Assembly: GCA_006937955.1 (NCBI GenBank) | Contig: SSNP01000035.1 | Span: 1,851,137-1,915,136 of the forward strand | DNA from: Pachypanchax playfairii | Taxonomy: Eukaryota; Chordata; Actinopteri; Cyprinodontiformes; Aplocheilidae | Length of the DNA stretch: 64,000 nucleotides | Direction: 5' to 3' | Shown: positions 38,461 to 51,236 of the stretch, piece after piece | Numbering within the stretch: position 1 is the stretch's first letter | Layout of the letters: each line of letters begins with the position of its first letter | Made by a program: the position numbers and the translations under genes | Notes under the pieces: generated by a model | Database searches by the model: none | What the model was told of the DNA's origin: nothing | What the model saw: the letters and a program-made list of their open reading frames with translations, nothing else

Positions 38461-38708
38461 TCCATCCATCTATTTTCTAAACTAGCTTGTTCCTGTTCAG
38501 GGTTGCAGGGAACTGGTGTCTATCTCTAGCGGTCATTGAGCGAGAGGCAGGGTTACAACCTGGACAGGTCGCCTGTCCATCACAGGGCCACATATAGACA
38601 AACATCCACTCACACACAAGGACAATTTAGAGCTGACACTTAACCTCATGCATGTTTTTGGTCTGTGAGAGGAAGTAACAGTGCTACCCACTGTTCCACT
38701 GTGCAGCT
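38461..38708 (+). mobile_element. Dispersed repeat fragment (teleost family)
   Basis: The copy starts with 'tccatccatctattttcta' and runs through a 'gggttgcagggaactgg' segment, 'gagcgagaggcagggtt', 'cctggacaggtcgcctgtcc', 'atcacagggccacatataga' and 'acaatttagag'. It ends in 'aacagtgctacccactg' and 'ccactgtgcagc'. This order matches a repeat family very common in teleost genomes. The stretch between the 'gtgagaggaag' segment and the 'taacagtgct' end is missing, an internal deletion of the part that normally reads like a restriction-rich spacer. It is non-coding. I do not assign it to a named family with certainty. Confidence 0.72.
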
Positions 38709-41700
38709 GCAATGCATTTTTATTTTTTTAAATTTTATATAAAGTTTGTTTTGGTAATTGTAAACAACTTAAAATTCAACTAAACCTACTTAGAGTTTGT
38801 TAACCAGTTATCAACGTAAGTTAATCTTTTTGTGTAATTTCAAATTCAATTCAGAAAACTGAAGAAAAATGTCAACTGTATGGATGCATATAATCTTGTT
38901 CCATAGGTTAACACTAATTTCTTTTGATATCTAATTTTTTTAAATAAATCAAATTTTAAAGCCCAAGGCTGTCTTACATGAAGAAAGCATGTCTATTGAC
39001 CCGCATCACATCTTTAAAGAAATCTCTGTGGTCCAGCGCTTTTGAAACATGATATAGATCTAGTTTTGTGCCTGAGAATGGTAGTGTAGATGTATAGATG
39101 AGCTATAATCCATGTAGTTCTAGCTCTGCCTAAAATCTTCTCTACAATACCTCTGTACATCTAAATTCAATACTTTTCTAAAGGCAAGTTGAAGCCTTTG
39201 AGGACTCCATGAAGTTTGCAGAATTCTGAAAAAAAAAACTGTCATGCATAATTTGAATGGTATTTTCCTTCAGTAGACTCCCAGTTAAAGAAACGACTGC
39301 CATATCAGCCAGTCAGCTGTGGTCTGTAGGGCATAGGTGCATGTGTGTGTATGTGTGCGCGCGTGTGTGTGTGGCTTGGTAATGAATGAAAGTAAATGGC
39401 AGGGTATAAAGCACTTCCTATCGTAATTTCACACTTGTCAGCTTTTGTGAAGAAACTTCACCTTTACACAAGGATAGCAGAACAAACCAGACCGGTGAAA
39501 ATCTGAGAATATATCTTGGTGTTGTGAAAGAAATTCACTATGCAAAGATTTTCCCTTGCAAATATGTTTGTTCTCACTTCCACAGCAAAGATGCAGAGTT
39601 TAGTTAAAAATATACACATTAACCACAAAGTCTAATAAACTAATAGCCTCTTCCAGCAAAGCTAATATTGTCATAAAATGATCAGATAAAAAAACATGTT
39701 TTCACAGTATGAGTTATATCATAGGCAAGTCTTGTAAAGTAAGTGAAAATATTTCAAAAGGAACAGAATTCACTGAAACAGCAGCTTTACCAAAAAAAAG
39801 TTAATCAAACCCGAACGTGAGCTACTTTTTGAGCCTGATGTCTGTGAGAGCAACATTGTTTTACACTCACAACCCAAAAGCACATCTGATATTTTCCAGT
39901 GATTTTTCTGTAAAAGGCTTAATATAGTTGGGCTTTATATTGCAGGAAACAAAACATTTTCACCTTCCACTGATGGTTAAGGAACACATGTTAAGTAAAA
40001 ATTACTGAGTAACAAAAAGGTTTCTCTATTGTTTTATGTTTAATGTACTCAGCATAAACATTTATCCACAGTATTAATTTTAGCTGCAGTATCTTCAGTG
40101 TGAAACCTCACACAGACACAGAGCAAATCAAGGATTTATGGGGGTGGTAAAATATATGCTTTTTCAAAAAATAGACTGCCTGCAGTTCAACAGAAAAATC
40201 AAAGTCTAAACTAACCCAGTTTGGTTAAATTTTGCTTACAGAAATGTTGAAACTTAGAGTCAATTTATATTTAAAGGTATGAATGGCAGGATTTCAAAAA
40301 TGGCACAAGAAGTGTGTTTCTGACTGACGATGAAAGCCAGAGCAGGAGAAAGGAAAGAGGTGAGCAGAGATAGGATATGGGGAATTTCTCTGGGGGCCTT
40401 GAACAAACTGACTGGAAGTGGTCCTGTTTTCTGATCAGACAAAGAGAAAAGAACACTTAGCACTGCTGGAGACTCTCTAAACAGCCACTGAGGAATTACC
40501 CTGTTAGTGGGAAACTTAACAGCCCTGTACTGAGCCATGTCCCCAACTAAGTTATACTAAAATAGAGTAGGCAATAAAGAGCAACAAAAAAAAGGCTGCC
40601 GTGCTTAGGTGCAGCTATCATCCAGCCACAGTCGCATGAAAGGATGCTGTACAGTATGTATTCCAATAAGCAGAGTGCTTTGGATACTTGTCTTAAACCG
40701 GCACAGACAAACACATAAACTTATACAACCCAGGATACCAGATGCAGCGGAATGTCTCTGAGGAGAAGCAGTAGATAATGAATGGGCCCCTCACACTTTC
40801 CAGAAAAGTGTTGCATGGGAATTTGAAGGAAAATATGTTTCCACTGAGGAAAAGAAATGACCTTATTCCTTCTGCATGTTTACACAAAGTTTGCCTGCAT
40901 CACCAGGTTTGGCCTCGCAAACATGAGCTTAAATTTAGAGCCCATGATGTCAAAACAAACACAGAATAAAAAGTTCATTTCTAATTAGATGTTCCCCCTC
41001 CTTTTTTCTAAAGTTCATTTCAATTAGTCCCACCTCGGCCCCACTTTCAGGTCTCAGTGATTTGTCAATGCCTCAAACTCTATGCAGTGTGGTCACAATG
41101 CAGCATGTGATTTTCTCTTTTTTTTTTGCATGCGCGCTTCTGTTTATGCTATGTGTGTGACCTTGACAAAAAAGGGACTCCTGTGCCCTTGACATTTACT
41201 TCTTGTTCTTATGATGAATTGCAGGGGGTTATTTGCTAGTTCACAGGAGAGAAGCACAGATCCCTGCTTTGTTCTCCAACACTCTCACAGAATGCAGAGA
41301 AATTCATAGAAGTAACATCTCTGGAAAATTCACTGTTGAAAACAGGAAAATTGGGTTTATCTTTGTTTTGTTTTGTGGAGCATTTTAATAAGCCCTAAAT
41401 CCACCATATAATTAAATTACCTTAATCATTTAGAATTGTTCAACTGAAACCAAATCACTGTAAGAATATTTTTAAGATGGCATGGCTCTTTATTATTAAA
41501 ATCAAGCTGTCATCTTTTGGAAAGTCCAATTTTGTTTAACTGAGACACCTGAAAGACACTTTTCTGTTATCATGTGAAAAACAAGTTGTTTTCTAATTTA
41601 ACAAGTTTAGTGACTTAAAACCATATGTAAGACATCAGACATAGCATGCACTTTATTTATAGGATTTAGCCTGTATAGGTACCAGTGCCATGTGACCTAT

Positions 41701-43589
41701 GTTAGCTTCTGACTGTCTGCCCTGTCCATTTTGTGACACCCTCACGTAAGCCGATCAATCAGCTGTAATGAAACCCATTAGGTCACCTTTGAAATTTATC
41801 ATTTTTTGTGTGCGTAAAATGAAACCTCCGCTTGATGGTATGGAAGCTAAATTTAGATTACCTATATGCTAACATATCTTTAGACCTCCTATTTAAAAAA
41901 AACAAGTCTTATGAATTATGCTGAGGCACCAAGACTGTACCTACGCTCATGTACTTGCTGACCTCGGACAAGTGACTTCTTGCACATGAGTTTGCTGCAA
42001 TTTATCAAAATGTAATCATTAAACATTAAAGATGTATTTTACAGTAAAATACAGAATTTAAGTTAAAATGTAAAACTGATTTGTAGCTCAAAGAAAAGCA
42101 ATACCTTAGATTGATCTTGTTCTTTCTCAGGTGTTTTTTTTTTTTCTTTTGCTTGCTGAATTTTGAGGTGCTTAGCATCTCTTGTTTGCACACAATCCAT
42201 CTCTGATTATTCCTCACTCCAGACTTTGAGCACAGTCAAGCATCTTCTCAAATAGCAGCTTAATTTGCAAAGATTTTTGCCAAGAACGTCTCAAATTTTG
42301 CTTAAAGTTGCATTAAGATGAGCCTCCATAACGACAGATCACCTTGTTTGTGTTAAATGCAGGCGATATCAGTATCGGGTAGATATATACAGCAAACTGT
42401 CTCAAACATCTTTAGAAATGTGTGTTAATGAAAATGGGAGAATTTAACATTTTACAAATTTTTCAATGTTTTATTTTAATTATTTTTCATGAAAAACAAA
42501 CTTCTCAATCCTTTTGATCAGACTATTCAATTCTGCAGACGGCAAGAAAAAAAATCCTTATTCAAGCATTTGCAGAGAAAAAAAAAAGCTTTTCTTATGT
42601 TTGTTTATTTCTTTATTTATTTCTTTATTTTGCCATTGTCATTTTTTTTCCTGCTGAACACAGCTGCTTGTACCCTGTCATGCAGAAAGGCCCAATATGG
42701 CTCCGTCTGTAAATCGGAGTCCGGGGGCCACAATGTAAAAAAACAAGGGAGAACCACCCGGTGAAATTTAGCACACGATGGCTCCCAATGGACATCATTT
42801 GGGGACCAGAGACTTTTTCCCCCTCATTCTCTCTTTTCTTTTTCCTGCATGGTGAGCAAGTTGGAAAGCACTGCCCTAACATTGCTGCTGACACAACCAC
42901 TCAGGGACGGCTGTAACAGCTCTCTTAGCATGGCACCTGTTATTGAGCCATCAGAGAAGAAGAGAATGAGAAAAAGGAAAACTGGGAATAGAGAGAGAAC
43001 ATGGAGTGCAGCTATAGAGGGAGACGTAGCAGGAAAGAATGAAACTCAGTTGTAATTTTTGGTTCTTTTAATTCTGCTGATTTTACTGAGCTTTTTCCCT
43101 TTTTTCATTTTTTTACAACTTTACTTTTTCCCTCTGCTCAAATCAAATAAACAACATGATCACAATTAGATTTATTAGTTAAATTTTGCATTTTCTACCA
43201 CGGACACAGTTCTGTTCCTCCCATTTGGTTTGATCACATTTTCGTCTGACTCTCTTTTCCATTTCAGTGCATCTAAAATTACTTTACAATGCAGTGAGTC
43301 TTTTATGTAACTGTTTTCCATTTATCTTCATCCCCTGAATACAAATGGCTTTTGGATTGAAGTGATTCATAATACTTTCATCAAACTTGTAATGATCTTA
43401 AACACTCCCTACATCTCCAGTCTTACTAAGATAAATGACTCTGACGAGTACAGTAAAAGGAGAAGTATTAATAGCAGATGATGCGCTATGTTTTCACTCT
43501 TAATTGAATCTTGTTGAATTGATTCCGTCATAGAGGGCAAAGATGTTAAATATATTTTTTTGTACCAGGTTATCGTAGTTGTTTGTTGA
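38709..43589. other. Long non-coding stretch
   Basis: The stretch holds a GT/GC microsatellite (39338-39374) and many poly-A and poly-T runs. Open frames reach 92 codons with no domain. The poly-T and CTTTATTT-rich stretch near 42600-42650 is low complexity. No supported exon or transposon end. Confidence 0.5.
39338..39374. repeat. Mixed GT/GC microsatellite
   Basis: Alternating purine-pyrimidine (TG)n with a GCGCGCG core, which could adopt Z-DNA. It is an ordinary simple repeat. Confidence 0.85.
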
Positions 43590-44260
43590 AGCAAAAAGCG
43601 CCAACGCGAGGAAACAATAGAGAGAAGGGAAAACGCTTTGGTTTATTTTCTCTGTCAGCTAATCATCAGAGGTACACAACAAGCTGCTGTCCATTCAAGC
43701 AAAGCAGCTGTATTCCTCTGCAGAGCAATCAAATTGGATTAAAGCAACCACGCTCCAGCTGCCTCCACGCAAATCAGATACGCCTGCAATGATGATAATC
43801 AATCCATAATAAAATAACACAACATAAATCTGATAGTGTTGTTCCAACATTTTTAATAACATAGATTTAAATATTGCCATGTGCACTGGAGTGATTTACT
43901 GATGAAAAAGTGCTATCAAGCTTATATACAACCTGTTTCTGGTGGCACGCCAATAATACCATTAACTGCATTGTTCAAACTCATTATGCGATGAGAAACA
44001 CAATAATAATCACAGGACTACAAACGCACAATTTCTCCTATTGAACTAATCACTTTCGCTAACATTGTTATTGTCTCTTCCTTTTCCTCTCTGCCCAGCT
44101 CTCTTTCATCATAAATCCTGAGAGAGGCTGCAGTGTAAATCCCCAGTGCTGAATTAGTATTGTAATTTCTGGTATCCGTGCATGCTTCACTAACACGAAC
44201 CTTGAAGTTATTAATCTGGACGGGGACAGGTGTCACAGAACAATATGCTGAGCAGTCGGC
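43590..44260. promoter_or_regulatory. Candidate conserved non-coding cluster
   Basis: Two repeat-free blocks stand out. The first (43590-43820) includes CAGCTAATCATCAG, CAATCAAATTGGATTAAAG and GATGATAATCAATCC, a dense run of homeodomain and PBX/MEIS-like TGAT cores. The second (44030-44260) includes GAATTAGTATTGTAATTTC and GAAGTTATTAATCTGGAC. Both have more CpGs than their flanks. They resemble developmental enhancers, but this is motif texture, not proven conservation. Short open frames here have no domain. Confidence 0.3.
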
Positions 44261-46988
44261 CCGGATACTGAGCAGAGCCCAGTCATACCAAACCCCTCAA
44301 TAAGCTGAAACTTACAAGTTATATACTGAGGTTAATTTTGGTAAAAATAAAAATATGCAGTCAGTAAGGAGTTTTATTACAAGTCAGATTTAAGATGAAG
44401 CTCTAATCTAGATTGTTGACTTAAAAGTCTGTCTAAAAAATTGAATAATAACTCAGAGGAAATACAGTGGCGCAGACAAGCCAGTGGAAAACCAACACAG
44501 TAATATTTTTGTTTCCACTTGATAAATTAACAATGCAACAATTTTGGAACGTATCAATGGAAGTAAGGATAAATTAGTGATAAACTGTGGAGTTAGCAGT
44601 GCATCAAGTTGTTCTTCTTTCAATATTTCTAAATATTTGACGTTTAATGTGAGTTGCAAATAGTTCAGGTCTTTGAGATTCAGACGCTTGCTGTGCTGAC
44701 ATTAGGTAATATAGACGTGAGCAGGTTTCATGCAAACTGCACCAGTGCAGTGAGACAGTTTGGTAGCGAGTACAGTTTGGGCTTTAAATCAGAATTTGGA
44801 AGGAACTTGTAGGTTAAATTGATGCATACACTCTCGATTTGCTCCTCCAAAATGCATGTAGCCTTTTGTCAAATTCAGTCATCAGAGTATTATTTCAAAT
44901 CACTGCTTTTACTTTCTATTCGCAACCTCTTTTTCTATGTAAAATTGAAACCAATCACATCTTGAAACTGAGACATGATATTTTTTTTAGTCTCACTTTA
45001 TTACTTATTTTCAAATATTTGATGGAAAAAAGATAAAAAAAACAATATTAAAAGTTTCAAACAAGAAATAATCTGGGAATGAATTGAAAAAGTCAGTGAC
45101 GAACAAGAAAACATTTGGTTTAAATTTAGAGCATCTAGTCTGATATATTGACAAAAGAAGCGATGATACAACTTCAAGCACAACTAAATTATACACTGAA
45201 AGGTGGGTAATCATAGATGAATCATTGTGTTTTTAAAGTTTTGTGCAATGGCTTCCTTCAACACTGCAGTGCACATAGTTCAAAGATCAAGTAGAAAGGC
45301 GTAAAATAAATAAAACGTTTCATTTGAACTTACTGAAGAAAAACCATATTGCATCTTTTGATATTTTGAAGTTTTTGAACTTAATTGTTTTGTAATACCA
45401 TCATGTCTTTGTTTGTTTATACCTTTCTGATAGACAAACTGTTAAACCACATATGGCTCACTGACAAACATGACAGATGAAACACTTTGTTTGCTTTTGT
45501 CATCAGCTTCTTTTTTAATACAAGCCTTTCAAGTGATCAAAAAGACCCGGTGATATTTGATGTTGTTTGCTGAAAAAGGAAGGGGGGGGGGTAAAGAATG
45601 TGTCATCCTGTAATATACAGCTCAGGTCCTCAGTCTCACAACGCAGTGTCTGCTGGGAAATAATGTGACATCTTGGGTTTGACACTTTCAAGCAAGGAGC
45701 AGAGAAGAATGGAAAGAGGGAGGAGCTAGAAGACAGAGTGATGGGACAAAGAGAGGATCAGAGAGAGAGAGGACACAATCAATTCACCAAACCAATCTCC
45801 ATCATGTCATCGCCTGTCAGCATAGATTTAAGAAAAAAGCTTTTGAAAGACCTTCAGAGCTATAGTCTGATCAATGACCTGAGAGTATTGGGCAGATGTC
45901 ACTGACATGTATCAGATGGTCTCTTGGATGAATCACTGGGAAGTATCCAGCCTCAGACTGTTTCACACCTTCATTTGGTCTGGTTTACTTTCACACTGCA
46001 CTTTTGGAAGTTAGAAAACCTTTCTGGAGTAATTCAACAGCTGATCAGTAAGGGGGGAAAAAAACAACAAGAAGAAAATTCTACAGCTGGCTAGGGTCTA
46101 AAACAGAAACCTATTCCTTTCAACCAGCCAACATAAACAAACAAGCAACATCACATCAATGTAGGTTTTGGGTTTCGGTTTTTACTTGAATCTACTTGTG
46201 TACTTTAACCTGACCAGCTGCAAGCTAACCAGCATTTTGCTCTGTGTGAAACAGATGCAACAGTACCGAAAAAGACGACGGAGAGCGAAAGACAGGTTGC
46301 TATGGTTACAAAGACGGTGAGGTTTTGCTTTCACTGTTCACTTCCTCTCTTTGGTTAACTGGATGATCCATTTGCATTCACTCTATTAGCAATCTGTTCA
46401 AATACAAGCAAATCAAGATCCACCTATTTTTGACATAAAGTTCACTTGTTTGGTCCTGAAGCGACCCCTGCCCCAAATCGTGTGATAATTGGTCTTTAAT
46501 TTGACATCCCAAGCTTTGTTCATTATAGTATGTAAAAATATATATTTAACAACTATTCAGGAAGCTTCTATGTAAATATATGCAACATCAATATTGCTAT
46601 TTATGGAATGGACATTGTTATTTAAGCTGTAAATTACTTGTGTTTACATTTTTTTTCAGCATGTCATTAGCAATATTATATTATATTAGCAATATCAAAT
46701 GTAATACACCAAAATCCCCCTAATTAGACATTGCAGAGGCTGTAAAGGAATGTAGTAAAACAAACAAATCTGAACTCTATTCTCCAGGGGGACACGCAGT
46801 GGGAAGAGGTGACATGGAATTTCATCCAAAATCACTGGTTTGTTTCTTTCAGCTTGAAAGTAAAGTAGAGGAAATATAAATTACACAACTAAAATGTCAA
46901 TGAAAAGGAATAAAAATATTAAATGAATAGCAAACAGGAAGGAAGATGATGACAAGGCTGCTGTCACTCCACATGAAGCAGTGAATGA
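44261..46988. other. Non-coding stretch, no gene seen
   Basis: AT-rich sequence with a G-run at about 45582-45591 and purine-rich patches (45700-45775). A short direct duplication of ATTAGCAATAT lies at 46666-46676 and 46685-46695. No gene or mobile element is supported. Confidence 0.5.
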
Positions 46989-47022
46989 ATCCTGAACAGG
47001 TCACTAGTCCATCTCATGGCCT
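46989..47022 (+). mobile_element. Short fragment of the dispersed repeat seen at 38461
   Basis: About 34 bases (CCTGAACAGGTCACTAGTCC and the following ATCTCATGGCC) match the conserved core 'cctggacaggtcgccagtcc...cagggcc' of the family also found at 38461-38708 and 51094-51236, with a few transitions. The rest of the element is gone or unrecognisable. Confidence 0.5.
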
Positions 47023-50000
47023 GGAGATTTTCATCAAATTTCTTAAAAATTTCTACAAATATAAATGAATTGATTTCAAATAGAATCTGTATTTTGATCC
47101 AGGAATAAAGTGCAGTGAAGACTTTAAAATTAAAAAAAGTTCTGTAACATGAGGAAGTCAGCAGAACATGACTGACAAAATCTATCACTATCTTAAATCA
47201 ATTCTGATAAGATAGGCGATTTGAAGGCCTTTAAAGATTGTGGTGCCAGCGGTTATTTCTTTGGTTAAAATAGAAGAAATTATTTGACTCATTTTGCTGT
47301 GACTAGCTGTGTGGCCATGTTTCCGCAAGTCTGGTTACCACATACATCAGCCTATAAGAGGTATACAAGACAAATAGAAGACGCAGCCTTTCATTATGCT
47401 AAACTTTACTTAGAATGTGTAACTGTATAAGACATGCAGAGAGTTGTTGGAAGTTTCTGGCTGAGAGAAATATTACACATTTCTATCAATGGGACAAAAA
47501 CTTTACTTTAACCTATAGTTACATTTCAACAACCTAAAACAACAATGTTTTACTCAGACAATTGGTGAATATGTTGCCAACACAACACTTGCTTTTCCAG
47601 ATTTCACAGAACAGCTTTAATGTGTTAACCTTTCACCCATAACTTGAATAGACCAGTGGGGGAAGAAAACTGGAAGCACATATGGGCAAAATCATTAGAA
47701 AAGACAGAAAGACAGAAAGTGATTGTGACAGAGTGAATAAATCGAGTCATTAAGCATGTGTTTGTGGGACCTGCTACCATATGACAGCACAGGGTGGAAA
47801 GATGCTTCAGCTGCCTTTTCCCCATAAACAGACAAACAGATTGGCTCAATTGCCTCTCTCCTCTGGGCGATCCTGCTATTCTGCTTCCTGAGGAACACTC
47901 AGGACCTTCCTTCCTCTGGGTCTCCACAGGCACAACTGCTTGTGTTGCGTTTCAAATTACAGCATTCCCTTCACAAATTAAGACCTCTGTTCAAAGACGA
48001 CTTAATCTGAACATGAATCTCAATGAATTTAGGGAGAAATTAACTGTGATTAAAACTGATTTAATTATTAATTTCACTGATGTATTGCTGCATGGATAAG
48101 AGATAATGTTTGACGAAGAGAACGGTATGTGTCTCCTGTTTATTCAGGGAATAGAAATCTAAGAATAACTTCATGTTTAAAGGTGCATGCTGTGTGCAAT
48201 TGTTCATCACATATTGGTGCTCCAGTCTTAAAAATGTTTTTTTCCCCTTTTTTTGCATAAAAAAGATTATTTTTTTAGTTGGTTTATTGAAGAACAAAGA
48301 GACCTTTTAAAATATGTTAATGACTTGGCCCCATAACCCTGTACAAAATGAAGTGGTGAAACTCATGTCTGCCTGCAGAGTGGAACAAATTCTTTTCTGG
48401 TCAGTGGAAATGGTGAAGATTTTCCTCTTTGTCTGTGGCATTGAGAGGAAAATCTACCTGAGTTCAAAACATGGTAAAAATCTTAAAAAAAAAACAAAAA
48501 AAAAAAAACAGTGGTTACTTTGATGAAACAGAATAAAATGACTCGCGCTTCCTCTCCATGTGAAACACGCAGACTGATATTTGTCCTCAGCTGCCTTTTT
48601 ACCTCCGCTCTTTCAGGCTTCCCCAACCGTCTCACTCTGTCTTGTTTTTTTTTTATTTTGAGCGTGCAGCTCAATCGTTATGTGAGTGATGGTACCCGTC
48701 AATGTAGTGCATGTGCTGTAAAACTGTCAGCCACTGACAGATTGACTGACGTGGTCAACACTTCGATTACCACCACGGCGCATACTGGGTCAGACAGAAA
48801 ACAAAGCCGAGAGGAAAAAAGAGAGAGAGAACAGGATTAAAAATAAAAAAAACAGGTGTATTTAGAAGTATGTGGTCTGTTTTTTTTTTTTGTTGTTTTT
48901 TTTTACTACTGTGATTGCAGATCAATTTTGGCACCAAGTGAAATTCAGCAATATAAAGTGTTGGTTTAAAAAAGTGCAAAGAATAAAGGTAAAGACAGGG
49001 AGCATTCCTTGTGTGATTTCCAACAGCTGTTGATTCAAAGGGAAACATTTTATTCGATCCAGATGGTCCCAGTCAGTTGCTGAATGAGAAAGCTGACATC
49101 ATTGGCTGCAGCCATGTGTTTTTCCTCCTGACAGAAATTAAACTGGTCGTTTGTTTGTCACTGCTCACTACACAGCTGAAAATGTAGCAATGAAATGTTC
49201 CTCTGGAATAATGCACCATAATTACTCAAACGCCTGTTCTTTATCTGTGGCAGAGGGAGGACAGAAGGAACACGTTCCTCAGATGAGATTTGAAATCCCA
49301 GTGAGTCTGCTCTACCCACACCCAAAAAAAAAAAAAATCAAAATAGAGAGTACATTTACAAGTATTCTTCTATTTCCTTGTCCTTTTCTCATTCAAAAGT
49401 TGAGATAAAATCCCTTTAAACAGAAGCTTCTGAAGACAATTTGAGGACAATTTGTACATCTGATGGAGAAAAGTGAGCGTCTCCACCTGCAATCAGACAT
49501 AAAAAGCTGCAAAAGCATGCAAGTATTTATTTTAGCGGTTTGGTGGGTTTTAATCCACTCTGTAGCTCATCATTGCACCATAGCGAGGAAGAGACCTGAC
49601 GACTCGAGCAGCAGCACATCGAAAGTCCTCACACATGAAGTGAAAAACACACACTCTGCTGCGGAGGTGTGGAAAGGTTAACGGTGGCCTCTGACAGCAG
49701 TTCAACATAAAATCAGTCATTTATCGGAAATAAAAGTAAGTGCCGTTACTGCAGAGATGAGAGGCACAACAGGAGCTTAGTCACGACAGCTGAAACTGAC
49801 ACAGTAAAAAAAAAAAAAGTTACATCCACATGCAGATTTTTAAAACCAATCTACGTACACTTCCAGAGACCTCGGTGAGTAGGCTGGAGAGAAACAGGCA
49901 TGTTCAACAGGATGTTGAGATGTGACCTGTGGTTGTTTGACTCAAACATCCACTACAGCTCTTCCACGTAACTGCTCAGTGAATCATTCAGGGAGATCTT

Positions 50001-51093
50001 TGAATGTGAATGGCCCTAACACAGCTGTGGCTTCAGTCCACTTATAAAAAATGACAACTACTCACCTTTTAGCTCAGTTTCACTTCTGTGCTTTCTGATC
50101 TTTTGATCTTCAGATCAACTCTTTTCCCACTTCATTTTGAAATGGGTGGCAGATGATTCATTGAGCTTTTTGCATGTCTGTTTGGAGATTTTGAAGCATT
50201 TGAATCAGAAAATTTGTATATTTCTAAGAAATCACATTTGTTTTTTTGCTCCAATGAAAAGGAGACGCATAACAATATGTTTTGTGGGATATTACTAACA
50301 ATAAAAGAAAAAAAAAGGAAGACTGAACTCAGATTTTTTGTCCTGAAGAAAATAAGAACACAAAAATAAGAACACAAAATTCTGTTTTCTGAAAAAAATA
50401 CACTGTTTTTCAACAACTTTACTTTTTTTATTTCTATTTCCATTGTTAGAATTAAGTAGTCTGGTATTAAAGGTATTTAACATAACTTTACATAAGAAGT
50501 CACCCTCTATTACATTCAAACATTTATTAACTGTACAGTGTTCTTCTGAAACAATACAAGGACCTAACCAAATACATGTAAATGTGAAAAATGTGTTTTA
50601 AGAGATAATATAATTAGATAGTAGATGTGCAACTGAGTTATAATTAATCTATATTATACATAAATAAATGCATTTATTAAAAAATAAAGATTAAAGCATT
50701 AATGCACTTTTTTTGTAAGTAGAGTCAAAATCAAGTTGGCAAAACACTAAATAAATACAATGTCAGTCTTTTTTATGGCTCCTGATTGACTACTTTTTTC
50801 TTCTCTCATTTACATTGTTTTTTTGCAATAAATTTACCTTAAAGCATTGAATGTTCCTTCTCATAGCATGCAACACATCTTCAAAGATAAGAACTAACAG
50901 TTCCCTTAACTTATCTTTAATATCACCGGGGGATTTCAATACTAAAGTCCATGATGATGAGCAACTTAATTATCTTCTGATTAATGAGCTATGTGTGTGA
51001 TAAGATTGTTGTTGTATGAGTATTTAAAACTGAGGTGAAAAAGGTTGTTTTGACATGCGTCAGTTCTCATTTACATGAAGGTTGTTTCTATTG
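47023..51093. other. Long non-coding stretch
   Basis: Contains an A-rich low-complexity run (48484-48510), several poly-T and poly-A tracts, and a perfect 14-bp tandem duplication at 50351-50378. Somewhat CpG-richer patches occur at 48540-48800 and 49560-49700, but I find no promoter or exon I can support. Open frames of up to 109 codons carry no domain. Confidence 0.5.
50351..50378. repeat. Perfect 14-bp tandem duplication
   Basis: The unit AATAAGAACACAAA occurs twice in direct succession without mismatch, which suggests a recent replication-slippage event. No function is implied. Confidence 0.9.
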
Positions 51094-51236
51094 TTCTTGT
51101 TCAGGATCGGAGGGAGCTGATGGTCACTGGGTGGAGGCGGGGTTACATCCCTGGACGGGTCGCCAGTCCACCACAGGACTGCATATAAACGAACAATGTT
51201 CACACTTACAATCCCATCTAGTGACAATTTGGTGTT
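51094..51236 (+). mobile_element. Dispersed repeat fragment, same family as 38461
   Basis: The sequence runs from 'cttgttcaggatcggaggga' through 'gtggaggcggggtt', 'ccctggacgggtcgccagtc' and 'ccaccacaggactgcata' to 'tagtgacaatttgg'. This is the same order and orientation as the copy at 38461-38708, with a small internal deletion before the GGCGGGG segment and no 3' part. It is closer to the expected family sequence in the core than the other copies. It is non-coding. Confidence 0.68.
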
